A stretch of 64,000 nt of DNA from Clostridium sp. KNHs214 (GCF_000744935.1 NZ_JQMW01000013.1:124001-188000); one strand, 5' to 3'. Counted from the stretch's first letter, positions 1 to 7,987 are shown. Program-made: numbers and translations. The notes: generated by a model not told the origin, from the letters alone.

Positions 1-1413
1 ATGGTTTAAGACCTCATTGGAATCTTCTTTATGATTTACTGAATTAACAATTTCATCTACACTACGAACTCCATATCCAACTTTACGTACATATATTAAA
101 TTCATAGGTGAAACATTATCAGAAGTCATACCTTGACCTGCAGAACCACTGCCTAAAGTCATTGAAGGAAACAAATTCGTAGTTGCTCCCATGCTTCCAA
201 AAGTTCCCGGAGTGTTAACAAGTACTCTTCCAACTGGTTTCTTTAATGCAAATTGACGAATAACTTCTTCATCTTTTGAATGTATAATAAGTGTATGTCC
301 CTGCCTTTCACTAAGCAACAATTCTATACACTTTTCACAAGCATGCATCCAATCATCTTCAATGTAAAATGCTAATACTGGACAAAGCTTTTCTTTTGAA
401 TAAGGGTTCTTTTGAGAAACAAACTTTTGCTTAGAAATAAGAACTTTCACATCCTCTGGTATACTAAAACCAGCTTTCTTAGCTAAAAATTGCGGTGATT
501 TACCAATCATCTCTAAGTCAGGACTTCCATCTTTGTAAAAAAAGATATTTCCTAACTTTTCAGCTTCCTCATCTGTCATAAAGTATCCACCATTTTTTTG
601 AATCTCTTGTGTTACTTCTGCTACAATACAGCTATCCACAACAATTGACTGTTCAGCGGCAGAAACAACCCCATAATCAAAGTTCTTACTGATAATAATA
701 TCTTTGGCAGCCTTCTCTATATCAGCTGTGCGTTCTATAAATGCTGGACCATTTCCATTGCCGCCATAAATTACTGGCTTACCAGATTTATAAGCTGCAT
801 GGAGCATTTCTGAAACTCCTGTATTCATTATAAGAGAAGTATCCCTATGATTCATAAGCTCCAATGAACCACTTTTGGTTACTGTATGCAGATATGCAAT
901 AGCACCTTCCGGAAGTCCTACACCCTCTGCAGCTCGAATCAAAATATCAACTGTTTTAGAAATCGTATTTTTAGCTCTTGGATGAGGTGAAAATATAATT
1001 GCATTTCCAGATTTAATTGCAATTAGCGCCTTATATATAGTTGTAGAAACAGGACTCGTTGATGGACAAAAAGCTATAATAACACCCATTGGTACTCCAA
1101 CATCCATTGTCTTGTTCATTTTATCTTCATTAATGATACCTACACAATTCATGTTTTTAAGTCTATTATTCAGATACTCACATACAAAGCGGTTTTTAGT
1201 GTATTTATCTTCCCACTTTCCATATTCAGTTTCCTCATTAGACATCTTTGCAAGTTCCTTTAAGTGTTTTTCAATCTCTTCCGTCATACGTTCAACTATT
1301 TCATCAAGCTTTTCTTGTGGAAAGGTTGCTAATTTTTTTTGCGCCTCACGAGCATTTTCAACAAGAATTCTAGATTCCTGCATGGAGAGTAAATCATTAT
1401 CGATAATATTCAT
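1..1413 (-). CDS. BMC-associated aldehyde dehydrogenase, CoA-acylating type (3' end outside window)
   Basis: The frame is open from an ATG at 1413 to the left edge, giving 471 codons and no stop, so the C-terminus is missing. A ribosome site (GAAAAGGAGAGAGG) precedes the ATG. The protein resembles the acetaldehyde dehydrogenase half of AdhE and the acylating dehydrogenases of microcompartments. It has an N-terminal helical region, a glycine-rich cofactor region (VGVPMGVIIAFCPSTSP, about 105-120) and the segment FDYGVVSAAEQSIVV around residue 251. In AdhE the matching segment reads GVICASEQS with a catalytic Cys; here the residue is Ser (codon TCT, 661-663). Family knowledge gives the reaction aldehyde + CoA + NAD to acyl-CoA inside the shell. 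With Ser, thioester chemistry is doubtful. It lies 35 bp after the BMC-H gene at 1449 and is probably co-transcribed with it. Confidence 0.85.
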   Translation of the reverse strand, partial: MNIIDNDLLSMQESRILVENAREAQKKLATFPQEKLDEIVERMTEEIEKHLKELAKMSNEETEYGKWEDKYTKNRFVCEYLNNRLKNMNCVGIINEDKMNKTMDVGVPMGVIIAFCPSTSPVSTTIYKALIAIKSGNAIIFSPHPRAKNTISKTVDILIRAAEGVGLPEGAIAYLHTVTKSGSLELMNHRDTSLIMNTGVSEMLHAAYKSGKPVIYGGNGNGPAFIERTADIEKAAKDIIISKNFDYGVVSAAEQSIVVDSCIVAEVTQEIQKNGGYFMTDEEAEKLGNIFFYKDGSPDLEMIGKSPQFLAKKAGFSIPEDVKVLISKQKFVSQKNPYSKEKLCPVLAFYIEDDWMHACEKCIELLLSERQGHTLIIHSKDEEVIRQFALKKPVGRVLVNTPGTFGSMGATTNLFPSMTLGSGSAGQGMTSDNVSPMNLIYVRKVGYGVRSVDEIVNSVNHKEDSNEVLNH

Positions 1414-1448
1414 TTTCCTCTCTCCTTTTCTTAAAAAAGTTCACTTTA

Positions 1449-1757
1449 CTATTCAGTTATAGGATTTGGAATAGCATAACGGTTTATTATTTTCTCAAGA
1501 TCTTCATGTGGACTTGGAATAACTATTGAACTATAAAGATTTCCATCCTCCATTGCATTAACTGCTGCAGCTCCAGCTTCTACCGCTGCTTTACAAGCAC
1601 CAACATCGCCACGAACTAATACAGATATATAACCTGACGCAACGTTTTCATATCCAATAAGTTCAACATCTGCTGCTTTGCACATAGCATCTGCTGCTTC
1701 TAAAGCAAAAACCAGACCAAAAGTTTCGATTAATCCTAAAGCTTTATATCTTGACAT
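1449..1757 (-). CDS. BMC-H microcompartment shell protein (PduA/EutM-like)
   Basis: A 102-residue single BMC domain protein. It opens with ALGLIETFGLVFALEAADAM and contains VRGDVGACKAAVEAGAAA, both typical of the hexameric shell tiles. Such tiles build the flat facets of protein organelles, and their central pore passes small metabolites. The short C-terminal tail (about residues 78-102) is more acidic and unlike that of the second shell gene just upstream, so the two tiles probably differ in edge or pore behaviour. The start has a GAAAGGAAATG ribosome site. It lies 24 bp after the second shell gene and is followed by the aldehyde dehydrogenase, so the three form one unit. Confidence 0.95.
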   Translation of the reverse strand: MSRYKALGLIETFGLVFALEAADAMCKAADVELIGYENVASGYISVLVRGDVGACKAAVEAGAAAVNAMEDGNLYSSIVIPSPHEDLEKIINRYAIPNPITE

Positions 1758-1781
1758 ATGTAATCATTTCCTTTCTGCGTT

Positions 1782-2078
1782 TTATGCATCTATATCGTGT
1801 ACTGAAACAATATCTCCAACTTCTTTAATAGGACGTGGCATAACATTGTGTGCTGTTAATTTACCAATAGCTGCAGCTGCTGCGGCACCTGCTTCTACGG
1901 CAGATTTTACTGCTCCCACATCACCTTTTACCATAATAGTTACAAGAGTTGAACCAATATTTTCATATGAAATTAATTCAACATTAGCTGCCTTAAGCAT
2001 TTTATCTGCAGCTTCAAGTGCAGGAACTAATCCTATTGTTTCTACAAGTCCTAAAGCCTCTTCTCCATAATATCTCAT
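1782..2078 (-). CDS. BMC-H microcompartment shell protein (PduA/EutM-like), second copy
   Basis: A 98-residue BMC-H tile. I start it at the ATG at 2078 because GGAAGGAGGAATTATC sits directly upstream; the longer frame to 2132 has no ribosome site. EALGLVETIGLVPALEAADK and VKGDVGAVKSAVEAGAAA are the family signatures. It is clearly homologous to the neighbouring tile, which suggests an old duplication followed by divergence. It is the first gene after the MerR-style promoter at 2194-2225, so shell plus dehydrogenase form a regulated transcript. Which substrate the organelle handles cannot be read from this protein. Confidence 0.95.
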   Translation of the reverse strand: MRYYGEEALGLVETIGLVPALEAADKMLKAANVELISYENIGSTLVTIMVKGDVGAVKSAVEAGAAAAAAIGKLTAHNVMPRPIKEVGDIVSVHDIDA

Positions 2079-2193
2079 TGATAATTCCTCCTTCCTGTTT
2101 TTAACCCAATATATTCTTGTTTGACTGCACAAATATTATTATTATTTTATGTTCTCATTTATCTTTTGTTTATTGTTATTTATTTATATATTG

Positions 2194-2225
2194 ATTATAT
2201 CCCTTACCCTTTGGGGGAAAGTCAA
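2194..2225 (-). promoter_or_regulatory. MerR-type promoter/operator of the shell operon
   Basis: On the minus strand a TTGACT -35 box (2220-2225) and a perfect TATAAT -10 box (2194-2199) are separated by 20 bp instead of 17. The spacer holds a C-block/G-block dyad (CCCCC...GGG on the minus strand). Overlong spacers with a central dyad are the hallmark of promoters activated by MerR proteins, which bend the DNA to realign the boxes. Transcription would start near 2187, about 110 bp before the shell gene. Confidence 0.75.
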
Positions 2226-2274
2226 TATATTTCTTTTAATAAAATTTTCTAAATATTTCACTATGGAGCATGTT

Positions 2275-2299
2275 ATTAGGAGCAAAATTTGCTCCTAAT
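2275..2299. terminator. Perfect 12-bp inverted repeat between two MerR-type promoters
   Basis: ATTAGGAGCAAA is followed almost at once by its complement TTTGCTCCTAAT, forming a tight stem-loop. It follows the second transporter cassette and precedes the shell-operon promoter. No clear T-run follows in the leftward direction, so it may be a weak terminator, an attenuator for the promoter at 2346-2376, or an RNA stability hairpin. Confidence 0.5.
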
Positions 2300-2345
2300 A
2301 TTTACAAAAATAATTATTTTAATAAATTCATAAAAGCTTTTTTTG

Positions 2346-2376
2346 TATATAAGCATTCCCCATAGGGTAATGTTAA
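2346..2376 (-). promoter_or_regulatory. Second MerR-type promoter/operator upstream of the shell genes
   Basis: TTAACA (2371-2376) and TATATA (2346-2351) on the minus strand are 19 bp apart. The spacer contains the near-perfect dyad CATTCCCCATAGGGTAATG, the same layout as the operators at 2194-2225 and 5428-5459. It lies just after the 88-residue gene ending at 2397 and would fire leftward through the hairpin at 2275-2299. Confidence 0.6.
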
Positions 2377-2396
2377 AAATTAATCAATACTAAAAA

Positions 2397-2663
2397 TTAA
2401 TCTCTTATATATTTATTAATTGTAGCAGCTCCATCTTCATGAGCATGATAATAAACTTTTAGCTCACCGTTTTTATCTAATTCAAATCTTGTTTCTTCAA
2501 TAAGACCATTGGCTTCTGCTGTCATTAAAGCCGTTGTTACAGCTTTCTTTGTTAAAGCCTTAAAATTTCCATATTCTCCTCTTAATGCTTCTATAACATC
2601 TTCAGCACAAGCTTCTTCAACTTTAGTAAAATATTTTAAAATTGCATAATTAAGCGGCTTCAT
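2397..2663 (-). CDS. Small winged-helix-like protein paired with a DMT transporter (copy 2)
   Basis: An 88-residue protein of unassigned family. It begins MKPLNYAILKYFTKV, has a helix-rich middle with a KALTKKAVTTALMTAEANGL helix, and ends in a beta-hairpin-like stretch (ETRFELDKNGELKVYYHAHE). The order helix-helix-helix-strand-strand suggests a small winged helix-turn-helix, which is inference only. It starts 3 bp after the transporter stop, with AGGAGGTATAATAG as ribosome site, so the two are translationally linked. A close paralog at 3891-4157 sits in the same place relative to the other transporter. It could be a local regulator or a small partner of the transporter; I cannot decide. Confidence 0.85.
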   Translation of the reverse strand: MKPLNYAILKYFTKVEEACAEDVIEALRGEYGNFKALTKKAVTTALMTAEANGLIEETRFELDKNGELKVYYHAHEDGAATINKYIRD

Positions 2664-2666
2664 CTA

Positions 2667-3764
2667 TTATACCTCCTGTTTTTTGCTTCTAAAAAGATCC
2701 AACGGATTCATAGATACTGTAAGAATACCAAACATCATTATTACTGCTCCAATCCAAGCAACTGAAGGTAATGAGTAACCATCCATTCCACCATATACTC
2801 CTAGTAATAATAAGCAGAATAATGGACCAAAGAATGAATATGTACCATTACATGCAGTACCAAGTCCTGCTCCGCACATACTGTTTCCAGCGTACCATGT
2901 CATAAATGTAAAAACTGTTAAACAACTACTTAACGCGAACCAAATCATTGCTGGACCACTTGTAAATGCTTTAGTAGCAAGCTCAACCGAAAGACCAATT
3001 TTGCCAGATAAAACTGCTAATACTGGAACTACTATAAATAGGTTTGCTATACCTGATGTTACTTGACGAATACAAATACCAATTTCAGGGTCAATCATTG
3101 CTGTACCATATCCAGCTACACAACCTTCGAAACCCCATCCAAGAGCTGCAACAATAGCTATAATAAATCCAATAATAGTTTTTGCTGAAGCGGTACCACC
3201 ACTAAGGCTTGTACTACCAATTAAAAAGCTGGCAAATACGCATATTACAATACCAAATGCCATACGTTTATTTAATTCCTGCTTATACAAAACTCTTCCT
3301 AAGATAGCTGCAATAGCAGGGCAAAGAGCTGATATCGGAACAACTATTGAACCAGCCATTTGAAGTGCTATAACATAAGCTGTACCAGCGATAGGTCCTC
3401 CAATAAGAGCTGCTAATATCATTACACGCCCTGGAGCCGAATTGATGCATCTTAAGAAATCGCCAAATTTACCTTTAACTAATGAATATAAAATTGCCCA
3501 AACAGCACTACATGTGTCGTTTATTGCATTTCCTAGTGCTGCAACTAAGTATGCTAAGGCAAATGCTGATAAACCAGCTTTATTAGCACCATACCAGTCA
3601 CCCCATACTCCTTTTGTCATTCCCATTGTTAGACATGCAGTATACATTCCGTAGGTAATTCCTGAAAATAAAGCTAGGGATATACCTTTTTTGAAGAAAT
3701 CACTTGATAATTTCTTCTTTGCAGCAATAGCTTCTGCACTTACTGCCTTTGAAACTTCCTTCAT
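2667..3764 (-). CDS. DMT-superfamily-like membrane transporter, BMC-linked (copy 2)
   Basis: A 365-residue polytopic membrane protein with about ten hydrophobic segments and a charged N-terminus. I chose the ATG at 3764, which has AAAGGAGTTTATTTT before it, over the TTG-started frame at 3782. Glycine-rich helices such as AALGWGFEGCVAGYG and the end ILTVSMNPLDLF fit an EamA/DMT-type carrier of about ten helices. It is strongly similar to the copy at 4144-5253 over its whole length, so the pair arose by tandem duplication with the 88-residue gene. Its place beside BMC shell genes and a MerR regulator suggests uptake or exchange of the organelle's substrate or product; small DMT-like proteins are known in choline-type loci. 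The substrate is unknown. Confidence 0.85.
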   Translation of the reverse strand: MKEVSKAVSAEAIAAKKKLSSDFFKKGISLALFSGITYGMYTACLTMGMTKGVWGDWYGANKAGLSAFALAYLVAALGNAINDTCSAVWAILYSLVKGKFGDFLRCINSAPGRVMILAALIGGPIAGTAYVIALQMAGSIVVPISALCPAIAAILGRVLYKQELNKRMAFGIVICVFASFLIGSTSLSGGTASAKTIIGFIIAIVAALGWGFEGCVAGYGTAMIDPEIGICIRQVTSGIANLFIVVPVLAVLSGKIGLSVELATKAFTSGPAMIWFALSSCLTVFTFMTWYAGNSMCGAGLGTACNGTYSFFGPLFCLLLLGVYGGMDGYSLPSVAWIGAVIMMFGILTVSMNPLDLFRSKKQEV

Positions 3765-3890
3765 AAAATAAACTCCTTTCAATTAACTATTTCTTATATA
3801 TTAATAAATAATTATGACTCACCCCTATGAATTTTATATTATAGTGATGAGCCTAATAAACTAGTTTAAAAGTCAATTTACAAATTCTTA

Positions 3891-4157
3891 TCAGTCTTTT
3901 ATGTATTTATTAATCGTAGCAGCACCATCCTCGTGTGCATGATAATAAACCTTTAACTCACCATTTTTATCTAATTTAAATCTTGTTTCTTCAATAAGGC
4001 CATTGGCTTCTGCTGTCATTAAAGCTGTTATAACAGCTTTCTTTGTTAAAGCCTTAAAGCTAGCATATTCATCATTTAAAGCATTTATCACATCATCAGC
4101 GCAGGCCTCTTGGACTTTTGTGAAATATTTCAAAATCGCATAATTAAGCGGCTTCAT
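3891..4157 (-). CDS. Small winged-helix-like protein paired with a DMT transporter (copy 1)
   Basis: An 88-residue paralog of the gene at 2397-2663. The first 15 residues are the same except V/V-type changes, and the C-terminal hairpin and YYHAHEDGAATINKYI ending are shared. It overlaps the transporter upstream by 14 bp (start 4157, transporter stop at 4144), with GGAGGTAACAGGAA as ribosome site inside the transporter's last codons. Such coupling normally means matched amounts of the two products. Function is unknown; a winged-helix fold is a guess from the predicted helix and strand order. Confidence 0.85.
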   Translation of the reverse strand: MKPLNYAILKYFTKVQEACADDVINALNDEYASFKALTKKAVITALMTAEANGLIEETRFKLDKNGELKVYYHAHEDGAATINKYIKD

Positions 4158-5253
4158 TTCCTGTTACCTCCTTATTTTTGAATAAATCCATTGGATTCAT
4201 AGCTATTACAAGAATACCAAACATCATTAATATAGCAGAAATCCAAACTATTGGAGGTAATGCCCATCCTTCCATGCCACCTATTACTCCTAGAACTATC
4301 CAGCAACAGAATGGACCCCAGAAAGAATATGTACCATTGCAAGCCATACCAAGTGCAGCACCACACATACTGTTACCGTTATACCAGCTCATGTATGAAA
4401 CAAAAGCACAAAGACCACTTAAAGCAAACCATAACATTGCAGAACCACTTGTAAATGCTTGAACAGTTAAATTACTGGAAAATTTAATTCCACCGCCAAA
4501 TATCATACCAAATACAGGCACTAATATTATTAGGTTTGAAAGTCCAGATGTAGCTTGACGAATTGTAATACCAATTTCTGAGTCAATCATAGATGTACCA
4601 TATCCAGCTACACATCCTTCAAATCCCCACCCAAGGGCTGCTATAAATGCAATACAAATTCCAAGGAACATTCCCTTTGGAGCATCTCCGCCAATACTAG
4701 TGCTACCAATCATAAAGCTAGATACTACACAGATAAGAATACCAAGCATCATACGTTTGTCTAACTTTTGTTTAAATAATATTCTTCCTAAAATGGCACC
4801 AATAGCTGGGCAAAGGGCAGTAATCGGAATAACAATTGATCCAGCCATCTGTAAAGCTACAACAAAAGCTGTACTTGAAATAGGTCCTCCTATAAGAGCT
4901 GCCAATATCATTACAGCACCTGGCTTAGTTTTAAGACATCTAAAGAAATCTCCTAGTTTACCTTTAACAGTTGCATAAAGTATTGCCCAAACAGCACTGC
5001 ACGTATCGTTTACAGCACTACCAAGGGCGCCAAGTACATATGTAATAGCCACTGCGGATAAACCTGCTTTATTAGCACCATACCAGTCACCCCATACTCC
5101 TTTTGTCATTCCCATTGTTAAAAACGCTGAATAAAATCCATACATTAGACCTGAAAAAAGAGCAATTGAAATGCCTTTTTTAAGAAAATCAGATGATAAT
5201 TTGTCTTTTGCAGCAATTGCTTCTAAGCTTACCGATTTTGAAACTTCCTTCAT
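4144..5253 (-). CDS. DMT-superfamily-like membrane transporter, BMC-linked (copy 1)
   Basis: A 369-residue membrane protein with about ten hydrophobic helices and a short charged tail (FKNKEVTGNEAA). It shares MGMTKGVWGDWYGANKAGLS, NDTCSAVWAILY and GNSMCGA with copy 2. Two conserved Asp-Trp/Trp-Tyr patches near the first helices could line a cation or amine path, by inference. The ATG at 5253 follows AAAGGGGCTTTATTTT. It is the first gene behind the MerR-type promoter at 5428-5459, about 170 bp downstream of the predicted start point. The family is only loosely recognisable as EamA/DMT. Confidence 0.85.
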   Translation of the reverse strand: MKEVSKSVSLEAIAAKDKLSSDFLKKGISIALFSGLMYGFYSAFLTMGMTKGVWGDWYGANKAGLSAVAITYVLGALGSAVNDTCSAVWAILYATVKGKLGDFFRCLKTKPGAVMILAALIGGPISSTAFVVALQMAGSIVIPITALCPAIGAILGRILFKQKLDKRMMLGILICVVSSFMIGSTSIGGDAPKGMFLGICIAFIAALGWGFEGCVAGYGTSMIDSEIGITIRQATSGLSNLIILVPVFGMIFGGGIKFSSNLTVQAFTSGSAMLWFALSGLCAFVSYMSWYNGNSMCGAALGMACNGTYSFWGPFCCWIVLGVIGGMEGWALPPIVWISAILMMFGILVIAMNPMDLFKNKEVTGNEAA

Positions 5254-5427
5254 AAAATAAAGCCCCTTTCGCTTATTACATAATAAGTTTTTTAATTCAT
5301 CTTTATATTATTAAATAAAAATTTTTAGTGAGAATATTTTAGGATTGTTATAATTTTGAATATTCAATTTTTAAGTTATTGAAAAACTTTTCATTTTGTA
5401 TCTTGTAGGTGTTTTATTTCCAAGTAA

Positions 5428-5459
5428 ATTATATGCCTTTCCCTATGGGGTAAGGTCAA
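5428..5459 (-). promoter_or_regulatory. MerR-type promoter/operator of the first transporter cassette
   Basis: The minus strand carries TTGACC (5454-5459), a 20-bp spacer and TATAAT (5428-5433). The spacer is a strong dyad, CCTTTCCCTATGGGGTAAGG on the plus strand, with 8 of 10 positions paired. This is the best copy of the motif seen three more times in the locus, and the MerR-type gene next door at 5739-6569 is the obvious regulator. Confidence 0.8.
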
Positions 5460-5516
5460 TATATATTTATCAAGAATATTTAAATAAAATCAAAAATGCT
5501 ATAATTATAAAAAAAT

Positions 5517-5559
5517 AACTAACCTAATAAACAACCTAAAGTGGTTTATTAAGTTAGTT
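5517..5559. terminator. Bidirectional terminator after the MerR-type gene
   Basis: A 16-bp stem (AACTAACCTAATAAAC with GTTTATTAAGTTAGTT) and an 11-base loop is flanked by T-rich tracts on both strands. It ends leftward transcription from the regulator and separates it from the transporter promoter. Confidence 0.8.
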
Positions 5560-5700
5560 ACATCAATTTTTTTTAGATTATAAATGCAAAGAGTCATCAC
5601 TAATAATTAATAAGAAATGAATTTTTTAAAAACAATAAATTCATTTCTTTATTCAATAACATTGGTATTTTTTTCACAAGTTGAGTCTTATGAACCATTT

Positions 5701-5720
5701 ATCCTTTCCCCTATGGTCAA
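5701..5720 (-). promoter_or_regulatory. Degenerate copy of the MerR operator
   Basis: CCTTTCCCCTATGGTCAA matches the operator at 5428-5459 if six spacer bases (GGTAAG) are removed. The TTGACC box (5715-5720) is kept, but no -10 box lies at the proper distance. It sits just after the regulator's stop codon and looks like a decayed duplicate rather than a working promoter. Confidence 0.4.
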
Positions 5721-5738
5721 CGTTTCTAAATAATAAAA

Positions 5739-6569
5739 TTACTTTTTTCTTTTTATTCTAATTAAAATTTCTGTTACAAACTTATCTATATTTTTAGTTG
5801 TCCAATAATCAGTTACATATCTTTCATAAGATTCCTCTGAACATATATAACCATGTTTTTTTGTCCAATCCTGTATTTTTTTATATGTTTCATTAATTGT
5901 TTCATGTGCTCCTATATGATAACAAGCTGCTGCCATCCAACCCCCAAATTGAACACTTTCTTCTTCCTTGCACTTTAAAATCGTCTCCTGCATTATTTTC
6001 ATTCCACTACATTTCCCATTAATTTTATCTTCAAAAGATGGAAAACATATAATCACGGGACCTGTTATTGCATTGTGTATACTATCAATGTAATTATTAA
6101 ACTCTATATTAATTATAGAATCCATATAATCATAATTAAAATCTTGATCTAAAAAGATTAATCTGCGATTATCTATATATTTTATAGCAACATCACAGAC
6201 ATTATTTTCAATTACCATCTGTGCTTCAACTATTAAATCATGCCAATCTTTAACGGATCTTTTTTTTAAATTTATTTCACTCTCAAGTTCTTTTAATTCA
6301 TCAATTTTCTTTCTAAAACTTTTATCAATAAAATCATAGGTTGTTCCTTCTAAAAAAACTCTCATTTCCTCTAGTTTAAATCCACTTTGCTTATAATATT
6401 TTATTACTGGCACAGATAATAAGTTTTTCTTGCTATAATATCTATAACCACTTTCATCAGCTACTTTGTCAGGAGATAATATGCCCATTTTATCATAATA
6501 TCTCAGTGCTTTTTTCGTTATTTTACATATTTCTTCAACTTTCCCTATTGAATATAATTCTTCTTCCAT
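5739..6569 (-). CDS. MerR-family transcriptional regulator with C-terminal effector-binding domain
   Basis: A 276-residue protein. The N-terminal MerR winged helix is clear: YSIGKVEEICKITKKALRYYDKMGILSPD, then SGYRYYSKKNL (about residues 5-50). A dimerisation coiled coil follows (about 70-115). Residues about 120-270 resemble the GyrI/BmrR-type effector pocket (GGWMAAACYHIGAHETINETY, then a motif near WTKKHGY). BmrR-type proteins bind organic cations or hydrophobic ligands and activate promoters with long spacers. The locus holds three such promoters, so this protein is inferred to sense the organelle's substrate and activate the transporter and shell units. AAAAAAGGAGGGGCTAAT precedes the ATG. 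It is separately transcribed, between two terminators. Confidence 0.9.
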   Translation of the reverse strand: MEEELYSIGKVEEICKITKKALRYYDKMGILSPDKVADESGYRYYSKKNLLSVPVIKYYKQSGFKLEEMRVFLEGTTYDFIDKSFRKKIDELKELESEINLKKRSVKDWHDLIVEAQMVIENNVCDVAIKYIDNRRLIFLDQDFNYDYMDSIINIEFNNYIDSIHNAITGPVIICFPSFEDKINGKCSGMKIMQETILKCKEEESVQFGGWMAAACYHIGAHETINETYKKIQDWTKKHGYICSEESYERYVTDYWTTKNIDKFVTEILIRIKRKK

Positions 6570-6648
6570 ATTAGCCCCTCCTTTTTTGTTATATTTTAAA
6601 TTATATTTTATTTAAGATATTTTCTCAACTTTTTTTTGAAAAATCACA

Positions 6649-6675
6649 TAAAAAAACCACCCATTAATGAGTGGT
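6649..6675 (-). terminator. Rho-independent terminator of the alcohol dehydrogenase gene
   Basis: Minus strand: the palindromic stem ACCACTCATTAATGGGTGGT followed by seven Ts. It separates the dehydrogenase transcript from the regulator. Confidence 0.85.
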
Positions 6676-6690
6676 ATAAAATCCAATATT

Positions 6691-7833
6691 TTATCCTAAA
6701 ACTTTATCTAAAATTTTCAATAAATCTTCACCTGTTGCTTCTCTAGGATTTGCAGTTGTACAGATATCCTTAAGAGCTGCATTAATAATTTCTCCCATTG
6801 ATGCTTGAGCTAATTCCATATCAGCACCTTGCTCTTTAAATGTTGTTGGGATCATCAAAATCTTTTGAAGTTCTACAATGCTTCTTATTAAATTATTAAC
6901 GCCAATATTTACGTTTGGTGCATGTAACTTCAATAATTTCGCAATTCTTTGATATTTTTTAGCCGCTAAATCATATTCAGCATTAAAACCTTCTTTATTC
7001 AAATTAGCATTATATTCTATTACATGAGGAAGTATAATTGCATTACTTCTTCCATGAGAAATATGTAACTTACCACCTATAGCATGAGCCAAACTATGAG
7101 TAATTCCAAGTCCTGATGCATTAAACGCCATACCAGCAAGACATGATGCATTGTGAAGTTTTTCTCTTGCTACTATATCATTTCCATCAGCATAAGCCTG
7201 CGGTAAAAATCTAAAAGCTAAAGTAACAGCCTTTTCTGCAAGAGCATCTGAAAAGTCAGTAGCATTCTTTGAAACATATGCCTCCAAAGCATGTGTTATT
7301 ACATCCATTCCCGTATCAGCAGTTATAGATTTAGGTACAGATTTTACTAGTTCTGGATCAAGAATAGCAACTGTTGGAAGAAGTGATTTGTCTGCAAGCG
7401 CATATTTTAATCCTTCTTGTTTGTTTGTAATTACTGCATATTCAGTTACCTCAGAGCCTGTACCACTTGTAGTAGGTATAGCGTAGAACTCCTCTATAGT
7501 AGAAGTTCCTCCAGTAATTTTCTTTGTATATTCTCTTATAGCTTTAGCTCCATCAATTGATGACCCTCCACCAAGAGCTACTATAACCTGCGCATTACAA
7601 CTTTGGAGCTTTTGAATGCCAGCAGCAATAACCTCTACAGATGGATCAGGTACAATATCACTGTATATAGCTACTTCACAATCAACAAGGTTTTGTTGTA
7701 CCTTTGCAGCCATACCTGAAGTTTCCATAAATTTATCGCATACAATCAGTACTCTTTTATTTTTGATTTCGTTTAGTCTACCTAATGAACCTTCTCCAAA
7801 ATAGACATTTGTGTTAATACTAAATTCTTTCAT
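6691..7833 (-). CDS. Iron-containing alcohol dehydrogenase (EutG/PduQ-like)
   Basis: A 380-residue group III alcohol dehydrogenase. It shows [10 protein letters not shown] (NAD binding), [28 protein letters not shown] (Asp metal ligand) and [19 protein letters not shown] (His ligands). The Fe-type active site is complete. It would reduce an aldehyde to an alcohol while regenerating NAD, the usual partner of the acylating dehydrogenase in a microcompartment. It has no shell-targeting extension that I can see at either end. It has its own promoter (7959-7987) and terminator, so it is linked to the locus by position rather than by a shared transcript. GGGAGAAG precedes the ATG. Confidence 0.92.
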   Translation of the reverse strand: MKEFSINTNVYFGEGSLGRLNEIKNKRVLIVCDKFMETSGMAAKVQQNLVDCEVAIYSDIVPDPSVEVIAAGIQKLQSCNAQVIVALGGGSSIDGAKAIREYTKKITGGTSTIEEFYAIPTTSGTGSEVTEYAVITNKQEGLKYALADKSLLPTVAILDPELVKSVPKSITADTGMDVITHALEAYVSKNATDFSDALAEKAVTLAFRFLPQAYADGNDIVAREKLHNASCLAGMAFNASGLGITHSLAHAIGGKLHISHGRSNAIILPHVIEYNANLNKEGFNAEYDLAAKKYQRIAKLLKLHAPNVNIGVNNLIRSIVELQKILMIPTTFKEQGADMELAQASMGEIINAALKDICTTANPREATGEDLLKILDKVLG

Positions 7834-7958
7834 ATATATCTTCTCCCATTTTAAAAAGATTTAAGATATAAATGAATTAGTTATTCTTTAACTTAAAAAT
7901 AAAATCAACCCACAATTATAACAATCGAAACAAGTTTATCCTAAACTTTACTTGATTT

Positions 7959-7987
7959 ATTATATCAATATTATATTAATAATACAA
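7959..7987 (-). promoter_or_regulatory. Candidate promoter of the iron alcohol dehydrogenase gene
   Basis: Minus strand TTGTAT (7982-7987), 17 bp, TATAAT (7959-7964). The predicted leader to the ATG at 7833 is about 120 bp. No C/G dyad is present, so this promoter does not look MerR-controlled. Confidence 0.5.

Noticed and set aside
1449-2078. Shell proteins as evidence of a carboxysome or a named ethanolamine or propanediol organelle
   Set aside because: No signature enzyme is visible in the window; BMC-H tiles alone do not identify the pathway.
4172-4978. Small frames on both strands inside the transporter genes
   Set aside because: They are frame shadows with no ribosome sites and no recognisable domains.
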